Assembly: GCA_900539735.1 (NCBI GenBank)
Contig: UQDE01000047.1
Location: 1 to 6,016, forward strand
Origin: an uncultured Collinsella sp.
GTDB lineage: Bacteria > Actinomycetota > Coriobacteriia > Coriobacteriales > Coriobacteriaceae
Reading direction: 5' to 3'
DNA length: 6,016 nt
Both the position numbers and the translations under genes were made by a program. Below, piece after piece: positions 1-5,063 of the stretch; position 1 is the stretch's first letter, and each line of letters opens with the position of its first letter. The notes beneath the pieces were generated by a model, which saw only the letters and a list, made by a program, of their open reading frames with translations, searched no databases and was not told the DNA's origin.

Positions 1-55
1 CGTCCGCAACCACCCGCTCACCACGCGTCGCTACTACCACCAGATGAACTACTAA
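1..55 (+). CDS. C-terminal end of an unidentified protein (partial)
   Basis: Reading from base 2, the window opens with 17 sense codons (VRNHPLTTRRYYHQMNY) and a TAA stop at 53-55. A strong hairpin terminator begins 21 bases after the stop, which supports this as the real end of a rightward gene. The fragment is rich in Arg, His and Tyr and I do not recognise its family. The frame starting at base 1 is also open and runs on into the PTS sequence, but it has no start codon before 175. The product cannot be named from 17 residues. Confidence 0.5.
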   Translation, partial: VRNHPLTTRRYYHQMNY

Positions 56-76
56 TCCTTTCAAATTGCTGCATTT

Positions 77-122
77 GCCTGCAGGCGAGCTGTTCTGAAC
101 GTCTCGCCTGCAGGCTTATTTC
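77..122 (+). terminator. Rho-independent terminator of the upstream gene
   Basis: A perfect 13-base inverted repeat (GCCTGCAGGCGAG at 77-89, CTCGCCTGCAGGC at 103-115) encloses a 13-base loop and is followed by TTATTTCT. It lies just after the stop at 55. It also sits only about 20 bases before the degraded 5' end of the PTS permease, so that gene would not be read efficiently from upstream. Confidence 0.75.
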
Positions 123-136
123 TGGGGTTAATCAGA

Positions 137-174
137 ATAGTTGCCCAGTACCTCCTAGTTGCGCTGGTCGCATT
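137..174 (+). pseudogene. Out-of-frame remnant of the EIIC N-terminus (missing start, 1-base frameshift)
   Basis: In the frame that starts at base 137 the codons read ATA-GTT-GCC-CAG and so on, giving IVAQYLLVALVAL. This is a hydrophobic segment like the first membrane helix of mannose-family EIIC proteins, which normally comes directly before the stretch that begins MASMDEQAFG. That stretch is in the adjoining frame from 175, so one base appears lost or gained around 172-176. The codon where ATG would be expected is ATA. No ATG, GTG or TTG in frame with 175 occurs upstream of it in the window. What is seen is the frame shift and the lack of a start; the ancestral ATG is inferred. Confidence 0.55.
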
Positions 175-831
175 ATGGCGTCTATGGACGAGCAAGCATT
201 TGGCATTACGATGCTTGGTCGTCCGCTGTTTACGAGCCTGTTTGTCGGCTTGATCCTTGGCGATGTCCAGCAGGGCGTTATCGTCGGCGCTGCTTTGGAG
301 TCCATGTTCATGGGCGCCATCATGGTCGGCGCGGCGGTTCCTCCCGAGGTCTATGCCTCCGGCGTGCTTGGCTGCGCGTTTGCCGTCATTACGGGTACGG
401 GCACGGCAACTGCCGTCGCACTCGCCCTTCCCGTCTCCGTCTTCCTTCTCTACTCCGTTATTAACTTTGCAACGCGTATCGTCGCCGCCCATCTGGGATA
501 CGACCTGGGAACCAAGTTCCTGCAGCAGTCCGAAGAGAACAACCTTATGTCTCGCATGACGCATGCTGCCGGTGTCCTCGGAATGACCGTCATTGGCGCG
601 ATGATTGCGGCACAGGTCTCGCTGTCCACGGCTTTGACCTTTGATGTGGGTGGTTCGGAGATTGTCCTGCAGGATCTGTTCGATTCGATCTTCCCCGGTC
701 TGCTGCCTTTGCTGGCAACGTTCGCTTGCGTTGCCCTGTACAAAAAGGGTGTCAAGACCATTTGGATTATTATTGGCATCTTCGCGATCTGCATCATCGG
801 AACGGGCTTGGGAGTGTTCGCGGCGGCGTAA
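175..831 (+). CDS. Chimeric mannose/sorbose-family PTS permease, EIIC N-terminus fused to EIID C-terminus; probable pseudogene
   Basis: The open frame encodes 218 residues. Residues 1-88 match the start of mannose-family EIIC, the sugar channel of the phosphotransferase system: DEQAFG, the LGRPLFTSLFVGLILGD helix, GAALESMFMGAIMVGAAVPPE and the ALALPV helix. From about residue 89 the sequence instead resembles the C-terminal half of EIID: LINF/ATR-like helix, GYDLGTKFL, MTHAAGVLGMTVIGAMIA, then the LQDLFDSIFPGLLPLLATF and KKGVKTIWIIIGIF helices that close ManZ-type proteins. Full EIIC and EIID are each about 250-300 residues, so the C-terminal part of EIIC and the N-terminal part of EIID are missing. 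No IIA or IIB gene is present, and ATG 175 lacks a convincing ribosome site. The family is clear. Loss of function is inferred. The junction is placed by memory of ManY and ManZ, not by alignment software. Confidence 0.8.
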   Translation: MASMDEQAFGITMLGRPLFTSLFVGLILGDVQQGVIVGAALESMFMGAIMVGAAVPPEVYASGVLGCAFAVITGTGTATAVALALPVSVFLLYSVINFATRIVAAHLGYDLGTKFLQQSEENNLMSRMTHAAGVLGMTVIGAMIAAQVSLSTALTFDVGGSEIVLQDLFDSIFPGLLPLLATFACVALYKKGVKTIWIIIGIFAICIIGTGLGVFAAA

Positions 832-876
832 TGTTGACTGCTATGCTCGCGCGTTGGATAACTAACTGTCCGTTTG

Positions 877-914
877 AAAACGGGGTTCGGCGTAAGGCCG
901 GCCCCGTTTTTTGT
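877..914 (+). terminator. Rho-independent terminator after the PTS remnant
   Basis: AAAACGGGG (877-885) pairs with CCCCGTTTT (902-910), and an inner TCGGC/GCCGG stem adds about five more pairs with one wobble. The run TTTTTTGTTT follows. It lies 46 bases past the stop at 831 and is probably the original end of the PTS operon. Confidence 0.85.
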
Positions 915-964
915 TTGACGGATTTTCCGACCGTTCAAAAATCCACGCTCGCCCATCACCCACG

Positions 965-1020
965 TATCTCTCGTCTCTCATTCGTCACTAATATGAGAGG
1001 TAACTGAAAGACGAGAGATA
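965..1020. repeat. Nested inverted repeat I (candidate operator)
   Basis: TATCTCTCGTCT (965-976) is a perfect inverted copy of AGACGAGAGATA (1009-1020). Nested inside, CTCTCAT (975-981) pairs with ATGAGAG (993-999). The centre holds a TAATAT hexamer (989-994), a possible -10-like element that a bound protein would cover. There is no T-run, so it is not a terminator. Confidence 0.7.
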
Positions 1021-1080
1021 AAAATGAGAGATAACTGAGCGGCAAAGAGACAAGCAATCATGGTATTGTCTCAATACTAA

Positions 1081-1109
1081 TTGTTCTACCAGCAAAAACA
1101 TGTTTAAAT
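1081..1109 (+). promoter_or_regulatory. Weak candidate promoter between the two operator clusters
   Basis: TTGTTC (1081-1086) and TTAAAT (1104-1109) are 17 bases apart. A TG one base before the second hexamer would make an extended -10. Match to consensus is moderate. If used, the transcript would run through the second palindrome cluster before reaching the regulator gene. The TAATAT hexamers at 989-994 and 1154-1159 are alternative -10 elements with poor -35 partners. Confidence 0.22.
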
Positions 1110-1136
1110 GAAACAGATGGCAGACATCTTATCTTT

Positions 1137-1210
1137 CATCTCTCACTTATCTCTAATATGAGAGATAGCAGTAAGATGAGAGATGATTACGAGAGATAAC
1201 TGAGAGACGA
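1137..1210. repeat. Nested inverted repeat II plus tandem half-sites (candidate operator)
   Basis: CATCTCTCA (1137-1145) pairs with TGAGAGATG (1177-1185). Inside it, TATCTCT (1148-1154) pairs with AGAGATA (1161-1167) around the centre AATATG. Two further same-direction sites follow, CGAGAGATA (1190-1198) and TGAGAGACGA (1201-1210). The sequence CTAATATGAGAG at the centre also occurs at the centre of repeat I (988-999), so the two clusters look like copies of one module. Confidence 0.7.
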
Positions 1211-1261
1211 AGGAAATCTATTTGCGGCATTCTCCGCCGGGCCGAGCGAAAGGACATGCAG

Positions 1262-2728
1262 ATGAACGAAAACGAGCTGACCGGTCTGCTCGAGTCTTTA
1301 AGACGCATGGGCTCGGACGATCTTAACGTCGAGGTCAAGGAGAGCGCCACGACGCTTTCCCGCGACGTGTGGGAAACGGTTAGCGCATTCGCGAATACCG
1401 CTGGCGGAATTATCGTGCTCGGCGTGAGCGAGCGCGCGGGCTTTGTCCCGGTTGAGAACTTTGAGACCGAGAAGGTGCTCAACCAATTCGTAGCGGGCAT
1501 GGGTGATGCCGGCGGTCGCGGAAAACTGGCCAATCCGCCCAAATACACCATTGAACGCGTGGAGCTCCAGGGCACCGTGGTTCTGGTCATCACGATTGAG
1601 GAGCTCGACCCGTCGAGCAAGCCTTGCTATGTCATAGAGCGGGGCGCTCAAGGCGGCAGCTACAAACGCATCGATGACAAAGATGTTCCGCTCTCGTCGA
1701 CCGAGGTCCTGTCCTTGTCATCGTATGAACGGACGAGTCCTAGCGATCGCGATGCGGTACCCGGCGCGGTCGCAGGCGATCTTGACGAGGCCCTGGTCGA
1801 CCGCACGATAGAGCGTGCTTTCTCACTGACACCTCGTGCGATGCGCGGCGCGCCGGACAAGAAAACGAAGCTGGAGCGCCTGAATTTCCTCGACTCGCAG
1901 GGCAATGTTACTAAGGCCGGGCTCCTGGCCGCGGGTGCCTATCCCCAGCAGTTCTATCCCAAGCTCTTTATCGATGTGGCGGTCTATGCCGGAACGCAGA
2001 AGGGCGCGGCGGGGTCGTTGAGGTTCATGGACCGTACGATCTGCGAGGGGACGTTGGGTGAAATGATCTCGGATGCCGTCGCGGCGGTCGCCAAGAATTT
2101 ACGACGAACCTCGATGATCAAAGGCGTCTCGCGTGTCGACTCGCTGGAGATTCCCGAGGAGGTCCTGCGCGAGGCAATTGCCAACGCCGTAATCCACCGA
2201 GAATACGGAGACCGGTTCTGTGGGCAGTCGATCGCTGTTGACGTCTTTGCTGACCGTATCGAAGTGACGAACCCCGGCGGCCTATACGGAGGAAAGACTC
2301 GCGAGAACCTGTTTGACGGCAGCTCCCGATGTCGCAATGCAACGCTTGTGAAACTCATGTCGCTTGTCCCATTGCCCGACGGCGCGGGCTCGCCTGCCGA
2401 GGGTAACGGGTCGGGCATTCCAATGATGCTCGATGCCATGCGTGCGCAAGGTCTGGCCGAGCCATTGTTTTGCCCCGGTTTCGACCGGTTTAAGGTTGTC
2501 CTCTACCGAGCGAAGGTTGAGCAAATCGATCATGGCGGGGACTTAATTGTGGCGGCACTCAAACGCTACGGCGAGCTGGGGACGCGTGAGCTGGCAGAAC
2601 GTACGGGGCTCACAATTTCCCAGGTTAGGTCGCGCGTCAACGCGCTCATTGCTCAAGGCGAGCTTGAGCCCACGGCGCCGGCGACGAGCCGCAACCGCAA
2701 GTATCGACTGTTGGAGCGCGTGGAATAA
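1262..2728 (+). CDS. AlbA_2 / GHKL-ATPase / winged-helix transcriptional regulator-like protein
   Basis: The protein has 488 residues from ATG 1262. ATG 1256 is also in frame, but GAAAGGA (1248-1254) sits 7 bases before 1262 and only 1 before 1256, so 1262 is preferred. Residues about 15-150 form an AlbA_2 (Schlafen-like, 'divergent AAA-4') domain with EVKES (24-28), SAFANTAGG (41-49) and GV (54-55). Residues about 290-420 carry a GHKL-type ATPase: EVLREAIANAVIHREYGD with N308 and H312, DRIEVTNPGG (331-340), and the glycine loop EGNGSGIPMM (380-389). Residues about 426-483 form a winged helix (TRELAERTGLTISQVRSRVNALIAQGELEP). Family members are called predicted transcriptional regulators, but their signals are largely unknown. 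The palindromic leader directly upstream suggests the protein binds its own promoter. The gene appears intact and monocistronic. Confidence 0.88.
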   Translation: MNENELTGLLESLRRMGSDDLNVEVKESATTLSRDVWETVSAFANTAGGIIVLGVSERAGFVPVENFETEKVLNQFVAGMGDAGGRGKLANPPKYTIERVELQGTVVLVITIEELDPSSKPCYVIERGAQGGSYKRIDDKDVPLSSTEVLSLSSYERTSPSDRDAVPGAVAGDLDEALVDRTIERAFSLTPRAMRGAPDKKTKLERLNFLDSQGNVTKAGLLAAGAYPQQFYPKLFIDVAVYAGTQKGAAGSLRFMDRTICEGTLGEMISDAVAAVAKNLRRTSMIKGVSRVDSLEIPEEVLREAIANAVIHREYGDRFCGQSIAVDVFADRIEVTNPGGLYGGKTRENLFDGSSRCRNATLVKLMSLVPLPDGAGSPAEGNGSGIPMMLDAMRAQGLAEPLFCPGFDRFKVVLYRAKVEQIDHGGDLIVAALKRYGELGTRELAERTGLTISQVRSRVNALIAQGELEPTAPATSRNRKYRLLERVE

Positions 2729-2828
2729 ATGCGTTAGCGGACGAGGCGACCCAATAATCGACCCTCGATTGGCGCCCACTAAGGTTAAGCGGTTGTTGCC
2801 CAGTTGACGGTGATGCTAAAGACTCGGC
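2729..2828. other. Short intergenic region between convergent genes
   Basis: This stretch separates the ends of a rightward and a leftward gene. The only structure I see is CCAAT-AAT-CGA (2751-2761), which can fold with TCGATTGG (2765-2772) as an 8-pair stem with a 3-base bulge. There is no T-run on either strand, so a terminator role for both genes is possible but weakly supported. Confidence 0.3.
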
Positions 2829-3320
2829 TTACGCCGGCATGGCCGCGAACCCGTCCATCAAGAACAGCCTAAGAACCAGCTTGATGACATATCCCGGTTT
2901 GACTTCAGCCGCGTCAAAGACATGGCGCTCGGCGAGCTCGCTGCAGTATGTATAGATGTCGCGGATAAGGTCCGCGCCCGAAAGCGTAAACATGTAGCCT
3001 GCGTCCGAAAGCGCATTGGGCGCGGCGGGCAACTTGGCCATGTGGCAGAACGTTTGCAGGTCGGGCGCCATAACATTCTGGTAGTCGAGGTGGCCGCTGG
3101 CATCCTGTGCGGCAAGCTCCAATTGGCGCACAAAATCCAGCGCCGCTGCCAGCACAAAGCTCGGCGTAGGCGCGTTGACGTCCTGAGTGGTCGCCACGAG
3201 CCTGCCCGCCGCCTGCGTGACAAGCCAAGCGACCTCGCGCTGGCAACGCACGGCCTTGCGCGTAACCGGCTTGATGGACGAAGAAGAAACGCTCCCCTTA
3301 GGCGGATTCGAAGCAGCCAT
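2829..3320 (-). CDS. Hypothetical protein, 163 residues, predicted mostly helical
   Basis: The leftward gene starts at ATG 3318-3320, with a strong ribosome site GGGAGGG (plus-strand 3325-3331) 4 bases upstream, which fixes the start. The first ~20 residues are Ser/Lys/Pro-rich and look disordered (PPKGSVSSSSIKP). The rest reads as amphipathic helices (EVAWLVTQAAGRLVATTQ, SFVLAAALDFVRQLELAAQ, ADLIRDIYTYCSELAERH), ending in a hydrophobic VIKLVLRLFLMDGFAAMPA. There is no signal peptide, no convincing transmembrane span, and only scattered Cys (C26, C92, C126). I do not recognise the family. A histone-like or phasin-like helical bundle is conceivable but unsupported. Overlapping open frames on both strands lack ribosome sites and are taken as shadows. 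It diverges from the HNH gene across about 210 bases. Confidence 0.7.
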   Translation of the reverse strand: MAASNPPKGSVSSSSIKPVTRKAVRCQREVAWLVTQAAGRLVATTQDVNAPTPSFVLAAALDFVRQLELAAQDASGHLDYQNVMAPDLQTFCHMAKLPAAPNALSDAGYMFTLSGADLIRDIYTYCSELAERHVFDAAEVKPGYVIKLVLRLFLMDGFAAMPA

Positions 3321-3339
3321 AAGACCCTCCCATGAACAA

Positions 3340-3359
3340 TCCGGCCCAACAGGCCCGGA
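3340..3359 (-). other. Small hairpin in the 5' leader of the 163-residue gene
   Basis: TCCGG (3340-3344) and CCGGA (3355-3359) are inverted and can be extended inward by a few GC pairs with one mismatch. It lies 8 bases upstream of the ribosome site, inside the leader predicted from the -10 at 3378-3383. A role in stability or translation is speculation. Confidence 0.25.
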
Positions 3360-3377
3360 CGAAACACGTGCTACATC

Positions 3378-3383
3378 AGTATA
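3378..3383 (-). promoter_or_regulatory. Candidate -10 element for the leftward 163-residue gene
   Basis: On the minus strand this reads TATACT, five of six to the consensus, about 58 bases before the start codon. A TTGTAC (plus-strand 3404-3409) lies 20 bases upstream, too far for a standard -35, so only the -10 is offered. Confidence 0.35.
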
Positions 3384-3492
3384 CAGGGGAGTGGGGCAGC
3401 GGGGTACAAACGCGCCAGCGGCAAACCGAGAGCATCAACGATGTGCCGATCGCGGAATGAGATCTCGTAATAATTGACTCTCGGCCATATTA

Positions 3493-3521
3493 TTGAGGGG
3501 CATGACTCGCGTTCGTATGGT
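3493..3521 (+). promoter_or_regulatory. Candidate promoter of the HNH gene
   Basis: TTGAGG (3493-3498) and TATGGT (3516-3521) are spaced 17 bases apart. Transcription would start near 3528, only a few bases before ATG 3536, so the mRNA would be nearly leaderless. A stray TTGACT at 3474-3479 has no matching -10. The match is moderate, and this is one possibility only. Confidence 0.25.
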
Positions 3522-3535
3522 TGTAGGTGCTGGCG

Positions 3536-4618
3536 ATGAACGACATTGACCTTGCTGTTCCGTTGATGGATGGACCAAGCTATGACCGCGCCTGCAGTCT
3601 CGTGCCTTCCGAATACGTTGAGGCATGGGAGTGGTTTCTGGGTGAGGAACAGCGCGGCGGCGTTTGGACCAGCCTTCCGCACCACACCAAGGAAGATAGC
3701 CCTCAGTATCAGTATCGTTTGAGAATTGGCTCGGACTTCTTTCCCGTAACGCGGGATTCAGGGATCTTCTGGCCGGGCCAGGATCGGGTGAAGCAAGATC
3801 CCAATAAGATCTTTGCGCTTTCGGTCCATAACTCTAAAAAGAGCTTCCACACCGATGTACCTCCGCTCTATTTGGACGATGGTACGTGGGTCATTAAGTA
3901 TTCGGTCCAAGCGCCAGGCGCCGTTGGTTCTCGAGACCAGAATTACAACCGTAAAATGCTCAACTGCATGGAATGTGGCGTTCCAGTCGGAGTCATATTT
4001 GCAACCGAGGTGGGCTACAAGGTGCTCGGCCTTGCGTTTGTTGAACGGTTCGAGCCCGAAAACGGATGGTTTGTTCTGCACGGTCCTGTTCATAAAGGCG
4101 GACCGGACCCCCGTTTTGCGCCCGACATGAGCTATCTGAAGCACATGCCCGTCGATATTGAGTTTGCCGGACAGGGTACGACCGACGACGAAAAGGTCCG
4201 CTATGCGTTAAGGCGCGAGCGATTGGGGCAGCAATGGTTCCGCAAGCAGCTCGTTGCCGCCTATGATGGCCGTTGCGCGGTGTCGGACTGCGGCGTCAGC
4301 GAAGCTCTGGAGGCTGCACATATTGAGAATTACTCGGGACCCAAATCGCAGGTTGCCAGCAACGGCATTCTGCTTCGGCGCGACTTACATGCTTTATTCG
4401 ATGCTCATCTGATTTCGTTTGAGCCTGTTTGCGGCGAATATCGGCTGTGTGGATCGTACCTGCTGGATAAGACCGGCTACGCTTCCTTTGCGGGTGCGAC
4501 GCTAAGGCAGCCGAATGAGCGTCAGTGGCGACCCAATACGGTGTTTCTTGAGGCCCATCGCATTGAGTTCGATCGCTCGGAAAAGAAGCGTGAAAAGGCG
4601 GGGCTTCTGCCGTATTAG
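3536..4618 (+). CDS. HNH endonuclease domain protein with unassigned N-terminal domain
   Basis: The protein has 360 residues from ATG 3536. A GTG at 3527 is in frame and would add three; the ATG is preferred, with a weak TAGG 8 bases upstream. Residues about 228-300 form an HNH_2-type nuclease domain: RKQLVAAYDGRCAVSDC with C247 and C252, the AAHI motif with catalytic H262, then N276 and RRDLHALFDAHL with H285. All three signature residues are present. Residues 1-210 are a distinct domain with many aromatics and motifs such as SVHNSKKSFHTDVPPLYLDD (about 97-116), NCMECGVPVGVIF and KVLGLAFVERFEPENGWFVLHGP. I do not recognise it with certainty. In related HNH proteins this position often holds a DNA- or modified-base-reading module, so a role as a modification-dependent or standalone restriction nuclease is inferred. 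No methyltransferase or specificity subunit is adjacent. Confidence 0.85.
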   Translation: MNDIDLAVPLMDGPSYDRACSLVPSEYVEAWEWFLGEEQRGGVWTSLPHHTKEDSPQYQYRLRIGSDFFPVTRDSGIFWPGQDRVKQDPNKIFALSVHNSKKSFHTDVPPLYLDDGTWVIKYSVQAPGAVGSRDQNYNRKMLNCMECGVPVGVIFATEVGYKVLGLAFVERFEPENGWFVLHGPVHKGGPDPRFAPDMSYLKHMPVDIEFAGQGTTDDEKVRYALRRERLGQQWFRKQLVAAYDGRCAVSDCGVSEALEAAHIENYSGPKSQVASNGILLRRDLHALFDAHLISFEPVCGEYRLCGSYLLDKTGYASFAGATLRQPNERQWRPNTVFLEAHRIEFDRSEKKREKAGLLPY

Positions 4619-4680
4619 CGTATTTGGCTTTGGCATTCTTTGACGATCGTGTTGTTTGATCGGATCGCGTGGCGATGCAA

Positions 4681-4729
4681 TCTCGCGCATGCCCGCCGGT
4701 GCATGCTCTTCCTGTTTTGTATAGCGAGA
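4681..4729 (+). repeat. Nested inverted repeats upstream of the zinc-ribbon gene
   Basis: TCTCGC (4681-4686) is inverted as GCGAGA (4724-4729). Just inside its left arm, two GCATGC hexamers (4687-4692 and 4701-4706) flank an 8-base spacer. The right outer arm directly abuts the GGGGAG ribosome site (4730-4735). It could be a leader hairpin or a protein site. The evidence is limited to symmetry. Confidence 0.3.
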
Positions 4730-4740
4730 GGGGAGCGTGT

Positions 4741-5025
4741 ATGAGCTGGCGAGGCGATATTGCGATGGGGAAGTACGGAAAACTGCCGTGTGCCCTTATA
4801 GACAACAATATGTTTCCGAGCGTAGAGGTTGATTGCGGGTCGTTTGTCGTCACCTGCCCTTGCTGCGGCTCGCAAATACCGTGTCTCGACATTCGGTTCA
4901 TCGATGCGCGCGACAGGTTCAGCGACGAAGTGAGAAAACAGACAGGCGTTCATATGCCGGTGTATCCGGAGAAATGCCCTGTTTGTGGCCTCGATATCGT
5001 GTATGACGCCGGCGACGAGGGATAG
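4741..5025 (+). CDS. Small zinc-ribbon-like protein, 94 residues
   Basis: The start is ATG 4741, with GGGGAG (4730-4735) 5 bases upstream. An in-frame ATG at 4669 would add 24 residues but has no ribosome site. The sequence holds CPCCGSQIPC in the middle and CPVCGLDIVYD near the end, two CxxC knuckles about 37 residues apart that should bind one zinc ion as a ribbon. There is one extra Cys (CPCC) and another six residues on. Between them is a polar, charged linker (DARDRFSDEVRKQTG). There is no signal peptide or membrane span, so a cytosolic protein is likely. It follows the HNH gene by 122 bases in the same direction, close enough for cotranscription. I do not recognise a named family. Nucleic-acid or protein binding is a guess from the fold type. 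Confidence 0.72.
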   Translation: MSWRGDIAMGKYGKLPCALIDNNMFPSVEVDCGSFVVTCPCCGSQIPCLDIRFIDARDRFSDEVRKQTGVHMPVYPEKCPVCGLDIVYDAGDEG

Positions 5026-5031
5026 GTGATG

Positions 5032-5060
5032 CGGAGGAGTTGGCTGTGAAGGCTTCTCCG
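5032..5060. terminator. Possible hairpin between convergent genes
   Basis: CGGAGGAG (5032-5039) can pair with CTTCTCCG (5053-5060), eight pairs with one G-U, around a 13-base loop. It lies in the 38 bases between the stop of the zinc-ribbon gene and the stop of the leftward gene. No T-run follows on the plus strand, so it is a weak terminator candidate. Confidence 0.3.
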
Positions 5061-5063
5061 TCC

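Larger units (their letters stand above)
915..1255 (+). promoter_or_regulatory. 340-base non-coding leader with eleven GAGAGAT-type elements
   Basis: No credible gene lies between the terminator and the regulator start at 1262. The region is AT-richer than its surroundings. It holds two clusters of GAGAGAT/ATCTCTC elements (965-1033 and 1137-1210), separated by about 100 bases that carry a different inverted repeat (GAGACAA at 1047-1053, TTGTCTC at 1066-1072). The exact 14-mer GAGAGATAACTGAG occurs at 1026-1039 and again at 1191-1204, and GAGAGGTAACTGA at 995-1007 differs from its first 13 bases at one position. Such repeated, symmetric sites upstream of a gene with a winged helix are typical of operators, and autoregulation is the natural inference. 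Confidence 0.6.

Noticed and set aside
450..959. Leftward 169-residue open frame across the PTS remnant and its terminator
   Set aside because: It is antisense to recognisable PTS membrane helices and reads through the strong hairpin at 877-914.
965..1210. GAGAGAT array as a CRISPR array
   Set aside because: The units are only 7-14 bases, occur in both orientations and have irregular spacing, so they fit protein-binding sites and not repeat-spacer structure.
2922..3335. Rightward 137-residue open frame
   Set aside because: It lies opposite the 163-residue leftward gene, has no ribosome site, and its Arg/His-rich content is typical of antisense reading of GC-rich coding DNA.
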